A stretch of 64,000 nt of DNA from Nitratidesulfovibrio sp. SRB-5 (lineage in GTDB: Bacteria > Desulfobacterota > Desulfovibrionia > Desulfovibrionales > Desulfovibrionaceae): contig NZ_JAIOTY010000002.1 of NCBI RefSeq assembly GCF_019931275.1, positions 558,001 through 622,000 of the forward strand, given 5' to 3'. Below the pieces are notes generated by a model. It had not been told where the DNA came from and did not search any database. It saw only the letters and a list, made by a program, of their open reading frames with translations. How positions within the stretch are numbered: the stretch's first letter is position 1; each line of letters begins with the position of its first letter. Position numbers and translations under genes: made by a program. Below are positions 47,686 through 56,258 of this stretch, piece by piece.

Positions 47686-48576
47686 CTATTTCTCGGGCGC
47701 GGGCACGGGGAATTGTTCGCGGTAGATGATCCGGCCTTCGGCCTCCAGTTCCACCACCAGCGTCTGCACGTCGGTGGGGGCCAGCCCTTCGGGCAGCGGC
47801 ACGGAGGTCACCATCTTCTTGAAGCGGGATATCTGGAAGCGGATGGAGTCCGGTTCCGCCTTCAGGGGCAGGATGCGCCCGTTGGCGGCCTGCACGGACA
47901 GCACGGCCTGGCCGGTCAGCTGCTTCTTGGGGTCGGGATTGGTCAGGTCGAAGTTGATGCGCAGCCGCTTGCCCGATGCGTGCCGCACGGTCACGTTGTC
48001 CACGCGGGCCTCGCCGGTGCTGAGGGGCTCGCGCGCTTCGCCGGGGGAGTCGGCCACGGCGGCGGCCACGGCCTGGCTGGCCGCGTCGGGCACGCGGGCG
48101 TCAGCGCCGCTGGCGGTCGAGGCATCGGCAGGCGTCTGGCCCGAGGCCTGTCCGGGCGTCTGTCCAACGGCTTGGCCATTCGCCTGGCCGGTCACCGCCA
48201 CCACGCCGTCGCCCGCCCCGTTGGCGTCGCCCGGAGCGGCAGGCGCCGGAGCCGGGGGCGAGGCCAGGGCCGCGCTGCCCAGCAGGGCGCGCAGTTCCTC
48301 GGGGTCGCTGTTGCGCAGCAGTGCTTCCAGGTTGGAAAGCCGCTCCAGTTCCACCCGCGCTTCCTTCAGCTCGCGGTCCAGGGACTGGTTCTGGCTTACC
48401 AGAGCCCGGTTGGCCTGCCAGAACGAGATGCCTGCCCATACCCCGAAGGCGGCCAGCAGCGGCAGCAGCACCAGCGAAATGGTGAGCAGCCGCAGGGCCA
48501 GGGGGCTCACGCGCAGGCGACGCACGCGGCAGTCGTCGCGCATGAGCAGCAGGCTGTATTTCTCGTCGGTCATCAT
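47686..48576 (-). CDS. Single-pass membrane protein with coiled coil, partner of the L,D-transpeptidase gene
   Basis: No named family recognised. The 296-residue protein has a short cytoplasmic N-terminus, one transmembrane helix (about 26-52), and a coiled coil (about 55-95, NQSLDRELKEARVELERLSNLEALL). An Ala/Gln/Gly-rich linker with GQ(A/T)xGQ repeats leads to a conserved-looking beta domain (about 195-290, VRHASGKRLRINFDLTNPDP). The topology places the C-terminal domain in the periplasm. ATGATGA couples it to the L,D-transpeptidase stop, suggesting a joint envelope role. Confidence 0.8.
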   Translation of the reverse strand: MMTDEKYSLLLMRDDCRVRRLRVSPLALRLLTISLVLLPLLAAFGVWAGISFWQANRALVSQNQSLDRELKEARVELERLSNLEALLRNSDPEELRALLGSAALASPPAPAPAAPGDANGAGDGVVAVTGQANGQAVGQTPGQASGQTPADASTASGADARVPDAASQAVAAAVADSPGEAREPLSTGEARVDNVTVRHASGKRLRINFDLTNPDPKKQLTGQAVLSVQAANGRILPLKAEPDSIRFQISRFKKMVTSVPLPEGLAPTDVQTLVVELEAEGRIIYREQFPVPAPEK

Positions 48577-49871
48577 CGGGCGGCGGGGCTCCATTCTTCC
48601 TTGACGATTTCCCAGCTCTGGCCGTCCTGGCGCAGCAGCAGGGTCTTCACGCCTCGGTCGGAGTAGCCGGTGACGTCACGGTAGTCCTGGGTCATGTCGG
48701 CGCGTACGCCGCCAGCCACGGCCTCTATGCGCAGGCCCTTCAGCTGGACCTTGGCGGGCTTGGCCTTGCGCCACAGTTCCTGCTTCTGCTGGCGGATGGA
48801 CGCGGCGCCCTTGCGCGGCGCCTGTTCCGCGTCGCCCGCGTAGCAGGCGATGTAGTTCTTCACGTCGCCGCGTTCCCACGCCTTGCGCCATTTTTCCACA
48901 AAGGCGGTAACCTGCGGCGAAACCGTCTCAAGGTAGTTGGCTTCCATGCCCACGTCGGCGGGCACCCATTCCATGCCCACGATGCGGTACTCGCCCTTCT
49001 TGTCGGGCTGCCAGTACAGGCGGCGGATGCCTTCGGTGGTCATGTTGGGGGCGCGGTAGTACTGGTTGAACCAGGTCACCCAGTAGCCGGGGCCCTGCAT
49101 CACCTGCACGTCGGAAACGGAGGTCTGTATCCACGGCAGTTGCTTGAACAGCCGTTCCTTCTGGCTGCGGAACGCGGTGAACGATTCGTCCTGCGCGGCG
49201 GTGTAGGCATCGGCATCGTAATAGTCGAACATGGCGGGCGAGCGCGAACCCCAGGCCTTGGCCCAGCCCTTGACCTTGTCTTCGAGCTTGCGGGCGGTGG
49301 CCTTGTCTTCCTTGGGGGGAGACGCGTCGGTGCTTACGTCGCCTGCCACGGCAACGGGCGTGCCGGGCACGAACAGCTTGCCCGTCTTGTCGATGTCGGC
49401 CCGGTTCAGGGCGATGCAGCCCTTGGTCTCGCGCGGGACGATGTCGTGCCCCTTGCTGTGGATCCAGATGCCGGAGCCGGTCTTGCGGCGCAGCTTGTCC
49501 ACGGGGTTGGGGTAGTTCAGGGTGTAGGCGATGCCGCCGTACATCTCCATGTCCAGCCCGGCGGACAGCTTGTTGACCACGAAGTAGATGCCTTCGGGGG
49601 TTTTCAGGTCGCCTGCGGTCTGCTTGTCGCCCGTGGCCTGACCGGTGGTGCAGACGTAGCTGGCGGCGAGCTTGAGCGGACTGTGGCGCTCGTAGATGTG
49701 CAGCTTCTGGTCTTCCTTGTCCACGGCCACCAGTCGGCGCGGCGTGCCCGCATCGTCGGGGATGCGCGCGTGCCACCCGTCGGCGGCGGCGGACAGGGGA
49801 CAGAAAAGGGAAAGCAGCAGGGCAGCGGCAGGCAGCAGGCGGTGGAGGGCGCGGATGGTGCTTCGATGCAT
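48573..49871 (-). CDS. L,D-transpeptidase (YkuD) with C-terminal NTF2-like domains
   Basis: Periplasmic enzyme expected to form peptidoglycan cross-links or attach proteins to peptidoglycan. The 432-residue protein has a signal peptide (cleaved near SAAAD, residue 31) and a YkuD domain (about 45-175) with the catalytic motif His138-Ser139...Gly151-Cys152 (IHSKGHDIVPRETKGC). Two NTF2/SnoaL-like repeats follow (about 200-315 and 320-432), each with a DYYD- or ACYAGD-type start and a closing strand (EWVPAD, EEWSPA). The start at 49871 is chosen for its signal peptide; upstream in-frame Met codons give an implausible leader. Confidence 0.88.
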   Translation of the reverse strand: MHRSTIRALHRLLPAAALLLSLFCPLSAAADGWHARIPDDAGTPRRLVAVDKEDQKLHIYERHSPLKLAASYVCTTGQATGDKQTAGDLKTPEGIYFVVNKLSAGLDMEMYGGIAYTLNYPNPVDKLRRKTGSGIWIHSKGHDIVPRETKGCIALNRADIDKTGKLFVPGTPVAVAGDVSTDASPPKEDKATARKLEDKVKGWAKAWGSRSPAMFDYYDADAYTAAQDESFTAFRSQKERLFKQLPWIQTSVSDVQVMQGPGYWVTWFNQYYRAPNMTTEGIRRLYWQPDKKGEYRIVGMEWVPADVGMEANYLETVSPQVTAFVEKWRKAWERGDVKNYIACYAGDAEQAPRKGAASIRQQKQELWRKAKPAKVQLKGLRIEAVAGGVRADMTQDYRDVTGYSDRGVKTLLLRQDGQSWEIVKEEWSPAAR

Positions 49872-50138
49872 CTCGGTGCGCGGGCTGTGTACCCCGCTGG
49901 GGTACGGTGATCCGTCGAAACGGCGGATATGGAACCTGTTCCCCGTCATGGTGACCGGCGTGCGCCGCAAGTGGCGCGGTGCCGGTGGGGGCTGGCCGCC
50001 GGGGCCTTGTGCTGTGTCGACCGACGCAGTCGGCTTGCGCCGGTCTGGCCGGGGTGTCCGGGGCTGGCCGACCTGTCCTGTCTGTGAGGACTGTCCGGCC
50101 TGCTCGGACTATTGGGGCTGGGCGAGTGGGGGTGCCGC

Positions 50139-50699
50139 CTAGGAGCGCGCGGCGTCCACCAGTTCCTTGCGGGTAAAGATCGAGATCAGGTCGTACCCGG
50201 CATCCTTGATGGCCTGCCTGCCGCCTTCCTCGCGGTCCAGCACGGTGCACACGGCCACGATGCGCAGGCCCGCAGCCTCTACCCGTTCGCAAGCCTTTAA
50301 CAGGGAACCGCCAGTGGTGACAACGTCTTCCAGCATGGCAACCGGGTCTCCGGGGGCAAAATTGGCCAGGCCTTCCACGTACTGGTCGGTGCCGTGCCCC
50401 TTGGGCTGCTTGCGCACGATGAAGCCCGCCAGGGGGCGGCCCCGCTCGTGCGAGATGACCGTGGTGGCGGAAATCAGCGGGTCGGCGCCCAGGGTCATGC
50501 CGCCCACGCCCACCACCGGCACGTCGCGCAGCAGTTCGTTGAACAGCGAACCGATGAGCCACGAACCCTCGGCGTGCAGGGCGGTCTGCTTGCAGTCGAA
50601 GTAGTAGTCGCTCTTCCGGCCCGAGGTAAGGGTAAAGTCACCCTCGCGGTATGATTTTTCCACAAGCAGGCGGGCCAGGCGGGTGCGAAGGTCGTTCAT
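50139..50699 (-). CDS. pyrE: Orotate phosphoribosyltransferase
   Basis: Converts orotate and PRPP to OMP in pyrimidine synthesis. The 186-residue protein has FTLTSGRKSDYYFDCKQTAL, VVGVGGMTLGADPL and the PRPP-binding loop VAMLEDVVTTGGS. AAGGA precedes the ATG. It lies 153 bp downstream of purB and probably shares its transcript. Confidence 0.95.
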   Translation of the reverse strand: MNDLRTRLARLLVEKSYREGDFTLTSGRKSDYYFDCKQTALHAEGSWLIGSLFNELLRDVPVVGVGGMTLGADPLISATTVISHERGRPLAGFIVRKQPKGHGTDQYVEGLANFAPGDPVAMLEDVVTTGGSLLKACERVEAAGLRIVAVCTVLDREEGGRQAIKDAGYDLISIFTRKELVDAARS

Positions 50700-50852
50700 G
50701 GGTATCCTTGCGATGTCGGGTGTGCGTGGTTTCGTGGTCCGGTGCCCATTGCGCTGTCCGGTTCCCCGCGCGCGGCGCACCGGGCGGCTGGACCGTCCGG
50801 CATGCCGGTGACGTCTGGCGTCCTGGGAGAAACGTGGCGTGCGCGGCGTGCC

Positions 50853-52151
50853 TCAGCTGCGACCGAACACCCGATCGAAGATCATGTTTTCGTGGCGCAG
50901 ATAGTAGCCGGGATCAAACAGTTCATCAAGGACGGAAGGGGCAAGGCGCGCGGAGATGTCCGCGTCGGCCCGCACCATGTCCGGGAAGGGCTTTCTGGTT
51001 TCCCAGCTCTGCATGGCGCAGCGCTGCACCATCACGTAAGCCTCCTGGCGGGCCATGCCCGATTCCACCAGGGCCAGCAGCACGCGCTGCGAATAGTACA
51101 GCCCGTACGAACCGGCCAGGTTGCGGTCCATGTTCTCGGGGATCACCCGCAGGTTGGACAGCAGGCCCGACAGGCGGTGCAGCACGTAGTCCATGAGGAT
51201 GGTGGAGTCGGGCATGATGACCCGTTCCACGGAGGAATGGCTGATGTCGCGTTCGTGCCACAGGGCCATGTTTTCCATGGCGGCCAGCGAGTTGGTGCGG
51301 ATCAGGCGCGAAAGGCCGGTCATGTTTTCCGCCGAGATGGGGTTCTTCTTGTGCGGCATGGCCGACGAACCCTTCTGGCCCTTGGCGAAGCCTTCTTCCG
51401 CCTCCAGCACCTCGGTGCGTTGCAGGTGGCGCAGTTCCACGCACAGCCGTTCCACGCCGCCAGCGGCCAGCGCCAGCGAGGTGAAGAAATGGGCGTGCCG
51501 GTCGCGCTGGATGACCTGGGTGGAAATGGGGTCCACGGCCAGCCCCAGGATTTCGCAGGCAATGGCTTCCACGCGGGGGTCGAGCATGGCGTAGGTGCCC
51601 ACGGCGCCGGAAATCTTGCCCACGCGCACGCTTTCAAGCCCGTCGCGGAAGCGGGCCACGTGGCGCTGGAATTCGGCGTGGAAGCCCGCCATCTTCAGGC
51701 CGAAGCTGGTGGGTTCGGCGTGGATGCCGTGGGTGCGGCCCATGCACAGGCGGCCCTTGTTGGCGAAGGCCAGGGTTTCCAGGGTGGACAGCAGCCGCTC
51801 GAAGCCTTTCAGGATCAGTTCCCCGGCCTGGGCCAGCAGCAGGCCGTTGGCCGTGTCCACAATGTCCGAAGAGGTGCAGCCCAGGTGGATGAACCGGGCC
51901 GAGGGGCCCACCTTTTCTTCCACGGCGGTGAGGAAGGCGATGACGTCGTGGCGGGTTTCCTGCTCGATTTCCAGGATGCGGTCCACGTCGAAGTCGGCCT
52001 TTTCGCGGATGACGCGCATGTCGTCCGCGCCGATGACCCCCAGGCGGTGCCAGGCCTCGCACACGGCCAGTTCAACGTCGAGCCAGGCGCGGAAGCGGTT
52101 TTCGAGGGTCCAGATGCGGGCCATCTCTGGGCGGGAGTAACGGTCGATCAT
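50853..52151 (-). CDS. purB: Adenylosuccinate lyase
   Basis: Acts twice in purine synthesis, cleaving SAICAR and adenylosuccinate to release fumarate. The 432-residue protein has the superfamily signature [11 protein letters not shown], catalytic-His regions TSSDIVDTA and [12 protein letters not shown], and starts [14 protein letters not shown], typical of bacterial PurB. Confidence 0.96.
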   Translation of the reverse strand: MIDRYSRPEMARIWTLENRFRAWLDVELAVCEAWHRLGVIGADDMRVIREKADFDVDRILEIEQETRHDVIAFLTAVEEKVGPSARFIHLGCTSSDIVDTANGLLLAQAGELILKGFERLLSTLETLAFANKGRLCMGRTHGIHAEPTSFGLKMAGFHAEFQRHVARFRDGLESVRVGKISGAVGTYAMLDPRVEAIACEILGLAVDPISTQVIQRDRHAHFFTSLALAAGGVERLCVELRHLQRTEVLEAEEGFAKGQKGSSAMPHKKNPISAENMTGLSRLIRTNSLAAMENMALWHERDISHSSVERVIMPDSTILMDYVLHRLSGLLSNLRVIPENMDRNLAGSYGLYYSQRVLLALVESGMARQEAYVMVQRCAMQSWETRKPFPDMVRADADISARLAPSVLDELFDPGYYLRHENMIFDRVFGRS

Positions 52152-52370
52152 CGTGGCTTCCTTGCTGTGCTGGTGCGGTTGCGTATGCCGCCGGAGCGGC
52201 GTGGCAGACCGGCGGGGCCGGTGCGCCTGGATTTTCTGGCCGGTGCGCCGCGCGGTGGGCGCTGGCTTGTGCGGATCGGATGCAGATCGGATGCGCTGGG
52301 GTGCGGGGCTCGCCGGGTCATGTGCGAGGCGGGCGCGAGCCGGGCCGGGGGCGAAGCCGGAACCGCGCGT

Positions 52371-52399
52371 GAAAAGGGGCAGCCCTGCTGGCTGCCCCT
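52371..52399 (-). terminator. Rho-independent terminator after the FmdB-like gene
   Basis: On the minus strand AGGGGCAGCC / GGCTGCCCCT forms a 10-bp stem with a 5-base loop followed by TTTTC, 5 bp past the stop at 52404. Confidence 0.88.
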
Positions 52400-52403
52400 G
52401 ATG

Positions 52404-52829
52404 TTACGAGCCTGTGGCCGACGCGGCGGCGCAGCCGCCCGAAGGGGCGGCCGAGGCACACTTGGCCGGGCTGGCGCCCGAAGTGGCTGTGCCGGACGAC
52501 GCGGCGGCAGTTCCGGAGTCGGCGGAGCCGCCCGATCCACCCGTGTCGCCCGATCCACCCGATCCATTGGCCCCGCCGGACCCATTGGCCCCGGCGTCGC
52601 CGTTGGCAGAGGCCTCGGCGTTGGCGCTCGCATGCGAATCGGTGGACGAGCGGTTACCGTAGTCGGTGACGTACCAGCCGCCGCCCTTGAGCACGAAACT
52701 GGTGTTGGACACGATGCGGTCGGCGTGACCACCGCACACCGGACAGGAGCGGGGGGCTTCGTCGAAGGTTTTCAGCCATTCCTCGAAGATCTGCTCGCAG
52801 TCGCTGCAACGATATTCGTAGATGGGCAT
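52404..52829 (-). CDS. FmdB-family zinc-ribbon protein with Ser/Gly/Ala-rich tail
   Basis: Small regulatory-type protein of unknown function. The 141-residue protein begins with the family pattern MPIYEYRCSDCEQIFEEWL and the second Cys pair CPVCGG, together forming a zinc ribbon, then ISNTSFVLKGGGWY-like sequence. Residues about 65-141 are low-complexity (ANGSGGANGSGGSGDTGGSGG) with two extra cysteines at the end. AGGAGGG precedes the ATG. Confidence 0.9.
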   Translation of the reverse strand: MPIYEYRCSDCEQIFEEWLKTFDEAPRSCPVCGGHADRIVSNTSFVLKGGGWYVTDYGNRSSTDSHASANAEASANGDAGANGSGGANGSGGSGDTGGSGGSADSGTAAASSGTATSGASPAKCASAAPSGGCAAASATGS

Positions 52830-53198
52830 GCTACCCTCCTTGCAGAACCTACGCGTGATGCACGAGCCTAAACAGCGTCGTACGCGTTGTCAAACGGGAA
52901 GGCCATGCGTTGGAGCACGGGGCGGCATGCACGGCGGTGTGGTGCCGTGCGACGGGCGAGGCGTGGTCACCGCCATGCCCCCTGCCGGGTGCTGCATGCA
53001 TGGCGAGGTATATGTTCCGGATGCTGCATGAATCGCCCCGTGTTCCCGACGCATGCCGCATGCAGTGCGACAAAAGGGTACGGGCGTGCGGAGCGATCCG
53101 TCCCGCAGGAAGCACACGCGCCTCGGGCGACGTGCCACCGGGGGCACGTTGCGCGAAGCGCGGGGCGTTCTTGCGGCGGAACGAAAAACCTGGATGCC
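52830..53198. other. Intergenic region, no gene recognised
   Basis: Long open frames on both strands have low-complexity products and no ribosome-binding site. Two similar GTGCTGCATG / GATGCTGCATG blocks occur near 52990-53030. The fmdB-like promoter should be at the left end on the minus strand. Confidence 0.5.
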
Positions 53199-53309
53199 TT
53201 AGGACTTGGCGGCGGCCTTCGCTTCGCGCACGCGCTGCTTCAGGCGCTTTTCGCGGCGCTGACGGCGACGGTCCAGTTCTTTCTTGCGTTCGATCTTCTT
53301 GTGGGCCAT
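53199..53309 (-). CDS. 36-residue highly basic small protein
   Basis: The minus strand encodes a 36-residue protein starting MAHKKIERKKELDRRRQRR and ending EAKAAAKS, with almost half its residues Lys or Arg; it should form one charged helix. A strong ribosome-binding site (GGAGGAG, seven bases before the ATG) supports translation. It resembles the short basic proteins often annotated as hypothetical in Desulfovibrio, and in charge it resembles ribosome- or nucleic-acid-binding peptides such as the bS21 tail. Function unknown. Confidence 0.78.
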   Translation of the reverse strand: MAHKKIERKKELDRRRQRREKRLKQRVREAKAAAKS

Positions 53310-53490
53310 GGGGGACTCCTCCGTGAAATCGCGTGAGATAAGAGGGACCACCTATCGCGAACCACAGGTTTTGTCCAGTGCTGCGTGACAGGGGAAGGCG
53401 GGGTGGAAGCCGGATCAGTCGATTCCGCCGGGCCAGCCGGACGAGGCGGGCCAACTGAGTGAGCCGGGCAGCTTCACCGGACGGACAAGG

Positions 53491-53553
53491 CGAACCGGTC
53501 GAACCGGTCGAACCGGCCGAACCGGTCGAACAGGTCGAATCAGTCGAATCGGG
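53491..53553. repeat. 9-bp tandem repeat, seven units (CGAACCGGT type)
   Basis: Seven consecutive 9-bp units, the first four nearly identical (CGAACCGGT) and the last three diverging, end 21 bp from the stop codon of the LarE-like gene. The stretch is noncoding here. Confidence 0.9.
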
Positions 53554-53574
53554 CAGGCCGGCAGCGCGCCGGGG

Positions 53575-54477
53575 TCAGCGGTCGAAATAGCCGCTTACCG
53601 GGCCGTCCGCCTCGATGGCGGCATCGACGAAGCCGTGTCGGGCCAGTATCCGGTGCAGGGCATCCGGCGGGGGGAGTGCGAAGTTCGCGGGCGTGGTGCC
53701 TGCCGCCGTGGTTCCTGCCGTGGCGGCTTGCGGCATTGCGTGCGCCGGGCCCAGTTGCAGGCAGGGCGGGGCACCCGGCGCAAGCCGCAGGCGAAAGTCC
53801 CACAGGCCGAGGTCTTCCAGTTCCTCTTCCGCGGCGGCAAGGCGGGCCAAGGTGGCGGCGTCGGGCCGCATGCCGTAGGCCAGCCGGGTGAGCAGGCAGG
53901 GGCGGGCCGCCTGGTTCGGCCTGTCCATGCCGGTGCGCGCCGCCAGGGCGCGGATGTCGGCCTTGGCAAGGCCCGCCTCGGCCAGCGGCGAACGGATGCC
54001 CAGTTCGCGCAGGGCGCGCAGGCCGGGGCGGTAGGCGGTCAGGTCGTCGGCATTGGTGCCGTCGCACAGGGGCAGGGGGGCTGCCGTGGCCAGCAGGGCT
54101 GTGAAGGCGGCGTGCTTGCAGTGGTAGCAGCGGTCGCGGTCGCCCGCCGCGATGGCCGGGATGGTCAGCGGGTCCAGCGGCACGGTGGTGAAGGTGGCCC
54201 CGCGCGCGGTGGCCCAGCGGCGGGCTTCTGCCGTTTCGCGGGGGGGCATGTGCGGGCCGGTGATGTGCAGGGCGGTGACGCGGCAGCCTGCCAGCAGGGC
54301 GGCGTGGGTCAGGAAGCGGCTGTCCAGCCCGCCGGAAAGGGCCACCGCCAGTTCCGGCATGGTGGTCAGCAAATCAAGCAGGGCAGGGGGCAGGGCAGGG
54401 GGCAGGGCACTGGGCTGGGCAGTGGGGTCTGTGGAACTCATATGGTGTGGCATGGGGGCCTGGAGGTACGCGGGCAT
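53575..54477 (-). CDS. larE: LarE-like ATP-dependent sulfur transferase (PP-loop protein)
   Basis: Up to 300 residues with the PP-loop ALSGGLDSRF (adenylation), the family motif RCYHCKHAAF, CDGTNADDL, SPLAEAGLAKADIRALA and PCLLTRLAYG, where the Cys corresponds to the sacrificial cysteine of LarE. LarE sulfurates the nicotinic acid-derived precursor of the nickel-pincer cofactor. larA, larB and larC are not nearby, so a different sulfur-transfer target is possible. The start is uncertain: Met codons at 54477, 54453 and 54441 all lack a good ribosome-binding site. A His/Pro-rich N-terminus argues for a later start. Confidence 0.83.
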   Translation of the reverse strand: MPAYLQAPMPHHMSSTDPTAQPSALPPALPPALLDLLTTMPELAVALSGGLDSRFLTHAALLAGCRVTALHITGPHMPPRETAEARRWATARGATFTTVPLDPLTIPAIAAGDRDRCYHCKHAAFTALLATAAPLPLCDGTNADDLTAYRPGLRALRELGIRSPLAEAGLAKADIRALAARTGMDRPNQAARPCLLTRLAYGMRPDAATLARLAAAEEELEDLGLWDFRLRLAPGAPPCLQLGPAHAMPQAATAGTTAAGTTPANFALPPPDALHRILARHGFVDAAIEADGPVSGYFDR

Positions 54478-54920
54478 GTTGCCGTCAAAATTCGCCTTTT
54501 GCGTCCGGGCGGCGTTGGCTTGGTATTTTTGATGCTCACGTACAGGAGTACGTTGCGCTCAAAAATGTCAATCCGCCTTGCCCGGCCACAAAAAACGTAA
54601 TTTCTTGCAACATGCCCGCACCAGCCATCCGCGCCGGAAGCCGGCGCGGAGTATAAGGTAAAAAGGCAGCCCCAGATGGGGAAAAATCAGCGGTGCATGC
54701 ACTGGGCTGGTTTTTTGCTCTTTGGGTAGCAGAAAAGCAGCAGCAGGAAGGTAGTGTCCTCCATGCTGGTCGGCAAGGGGTGCCTTTGGAAATGGGATTG
54801 GGCAACGTGCGAAAGATCCGAAGCACACCCCGCCATACCCAAAACGAACCCCGCCGGGTGCGCGTTGTCTGCGCGCCCGGCGGGGTTTTCAGTCCGTGTG
54901 CGTGGTCAGGCGGGAAATCC
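54478..54920. other. Intergenic region with several hairpins
   Basis: No gene is seen. Visible structures are ACGTAC-AGGA-GTACGT at about 54538-54551, a perfect CCGCGCCGG-AAG-CCGGCGCGG at about 54629-54649, and the terminator at 54847-54888. The base composition at 54480-54620 is more AT-rich than usual and may include the larE-like promoter. Confidence 0.5.
54847..54888 (-). terminator. Rho-independent terminator after the DUF39 gene
   Basis: AACCCCGCCGGG / CCCGGCGGGGTT is a 12-bp stem (loop with an inner GCGC stem), followed on the minus strand by CGTTTT, 33 bp past the stop. Confidence 0.88.
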
Positions 54921-56093
54921 TTATGCCGAGGGCAGCAGTTCCACCGGCTCGGTAAGCAGGAATTCGCCCTTTTCGATCCACGACTTCAGCGTGTTGGCCA
55001 CTTCCAGCGACAGCGGGTAGCTGGTCATGGGCACGGTTTCCACCTTCTTGCCCATGATTTCCACTTCGCCGCTCTTCAGGTCTTCGTAGGTCACGTGCTG
55101 GATGACCCGCGGCAGGCAGTTGGGGTAGTCGTGTCCGTAGTCCTTGACCGGCATCTGGATGTCGCTGTCGTCCACGCCGGTGAACCAGGCGATTTCCTCG
55201 TTCAGGATGGGGATGGGAATGCCCACGCCCACCGCCAGCGAGCAGCCGTAGCCCAGGAAGGACAGGCCGCGCAGGTAGCGCGCGTTCATGCCCTTCAGGT
55301 CGCCCTTCAGCATCAGGGTGCCCGCCGGGGAAAGCGGCAGGCCGCGTTCGGTGCGCTTGGGCGCCGCCACGTGCTGCGTGCCCGCCCCAAGGACGTACCC
55401 CGTGCCGCCGCCCAGGAATATCCGGGTGCCAAGCCCGATGGTGCGGAACAGCGGGTCGTTGAACAGCGGCGAGATGCGGCCCGCCGTGGCGAAATTGACG
55501 TTGCGCAGGTTGGGCTTCAGCGGGCCCATGTACGTGTAGATGATGCGGCTCGTCAGGTTCACGGCCGCGTTGTAGTTCTGGTAGCAGTTGCGCGGGTTCA
55601 GCAGGTGCGCATAGGGCAGCTCGGACAGGGTGATCTTCTTGTCCAGCGATTTGCGCGGGTAGCAGTCGGTGCCGTAGGCCTCTGCCCGCAGGTGCACGGC
55701 CTTGCCGCGCACCAGGTCTTCGATGACGTGCCCGCCGCCGTACTTGAACCGACCGGGATAGACCTTGTTCAGGGGGTCGTCCTCGGTGGGTTCGGTGGCG
55801 CCCAGGTAGGAATCCACGGCGGCAAGCCCCGCGTAGGCGGGCACGTCGTTCATCCAGACCTTGGCGGTCTTGAGGGTGGGCGGATCCTGCTGGCCGATGT
55901 TGAAGAGCAGCCCGGAGGAGCACATCGGCGAGAAGGTTCCGGTGGTGACGACGTCGATTTCGCGGGCGGCCTTTTCCTTGCCCATTCGACGGACGGCCTC
56001 GGTCATCTCCTCGGCATTCAGCACCACGGCCTTGCCCTGGCGAATGCGTTCGTTGATTTCCGCGATCGTCTTGTTCACCTTGAAACTCGCCAT
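54921..56093 (-). CDS. DUF39 homocysteine biosynthesis protein
   Basis: A 390-residue protein of the MA1821 family, shown in methanogens and sulfate reducers to be needed for making homocysteine from aspartate semialdehyde with sulfide. Seen here are MASFKVNKTIAEINERIRQGKAVVL, TTGTFSPMCSSGLLFNIG, the GIGTRIFLGGG-like segment, GTQHVAAPKRTERGLPLSPAG and ILNEEIAWFTGVDDSDIQ. Conserved Cys residues are in PMCSSG and TDCYP. GGAGG precedes the ATG. The ferredoxin/NIL-domain partner often encoded next to it is not adjacent here. Confidence 0.92.
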   Translation of the reverse strand: MASFKVNKTIAEINERIRQGKAVVLNAEEMTEAVRRMGKEKAAREIDVVTTGTFSPMCSSGLLFNIGQQDPPTLKTAKVWMNDVPAYAGLAAVDSYLGATEPTEDDPLNKVYPGRFKYGGGHVIEDLVRGKAVHLRAEAYGTDCYPRKSLDKKITLSELPYAHLLNPRNCYQNYNAAVNLTSRIIYTYMGPLKPNLRNVNFATAGRISPLFNDPLFRTIGLGTRIFLGGGTGYVLGAGTQHVAAPKRTERGLPLSPAGTLMLKGDLKGMNARYLRGLSFLGYGCSLAVGVGIPIPILNEEIAWFTGVDDSDIQMPVKDYGHDYPNCLPRVIQHVTYEDLKSGEVEIMGKKVETVPMTSYPLSLEVANTLKSWIEKGEFLLTEPVELLPSA

Positions 56094-56179
56094 CTTGCTA
56101 TCCTCCGTTGGTGGCGCGAGCGCCGTTTCATTACATCAGGATATCAGCATATGGAAAAACAGTCCGGATTGCAACACGC

Positions 56180-56207
56180 AAAAAAGGGGGGCCCGCGCAG
56201 GCCCCCC
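56180..56207 (-). terminator. Rho-independent terminator after the pseudo-receiver/TPR gene
   Basis: On the minus strand GGGGGGCC-TGCGCG-GGCCCCCC is followed by TTTTTT, about 50 bp past the stop at 56259. Confidence 0.93.
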
Positions 56208-56215
56208 GAAATCGG

Positions 56216-56239
56216 CAGATCGATCCATGGGTCGATCTG
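56216..56239. promoter_or_regulatory. 24-bp near-perfect palindrome
   Basis: CAGATCGA-T-CCATGG-G-TCGATCTG is symmetric except for one pair that would be G-U in RNA. It lies between the terminator and the stop of the TPR gene, about 125 bp upstream of the DUF39 ATG. It could be an operator or part of the 3' end structure. Confidence 0.5.
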
Positions 56240-56258
56240 GGGAATGATCGGCAATGCA

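Noticed and set aside
53491-53553. Nine-bp repeats considered as replication-origin iterons or CRISPR
   Set aside because: Units are too short, there is no adjacent rep, dnaA or cas gene, and similar arrays occur in protein linkers.
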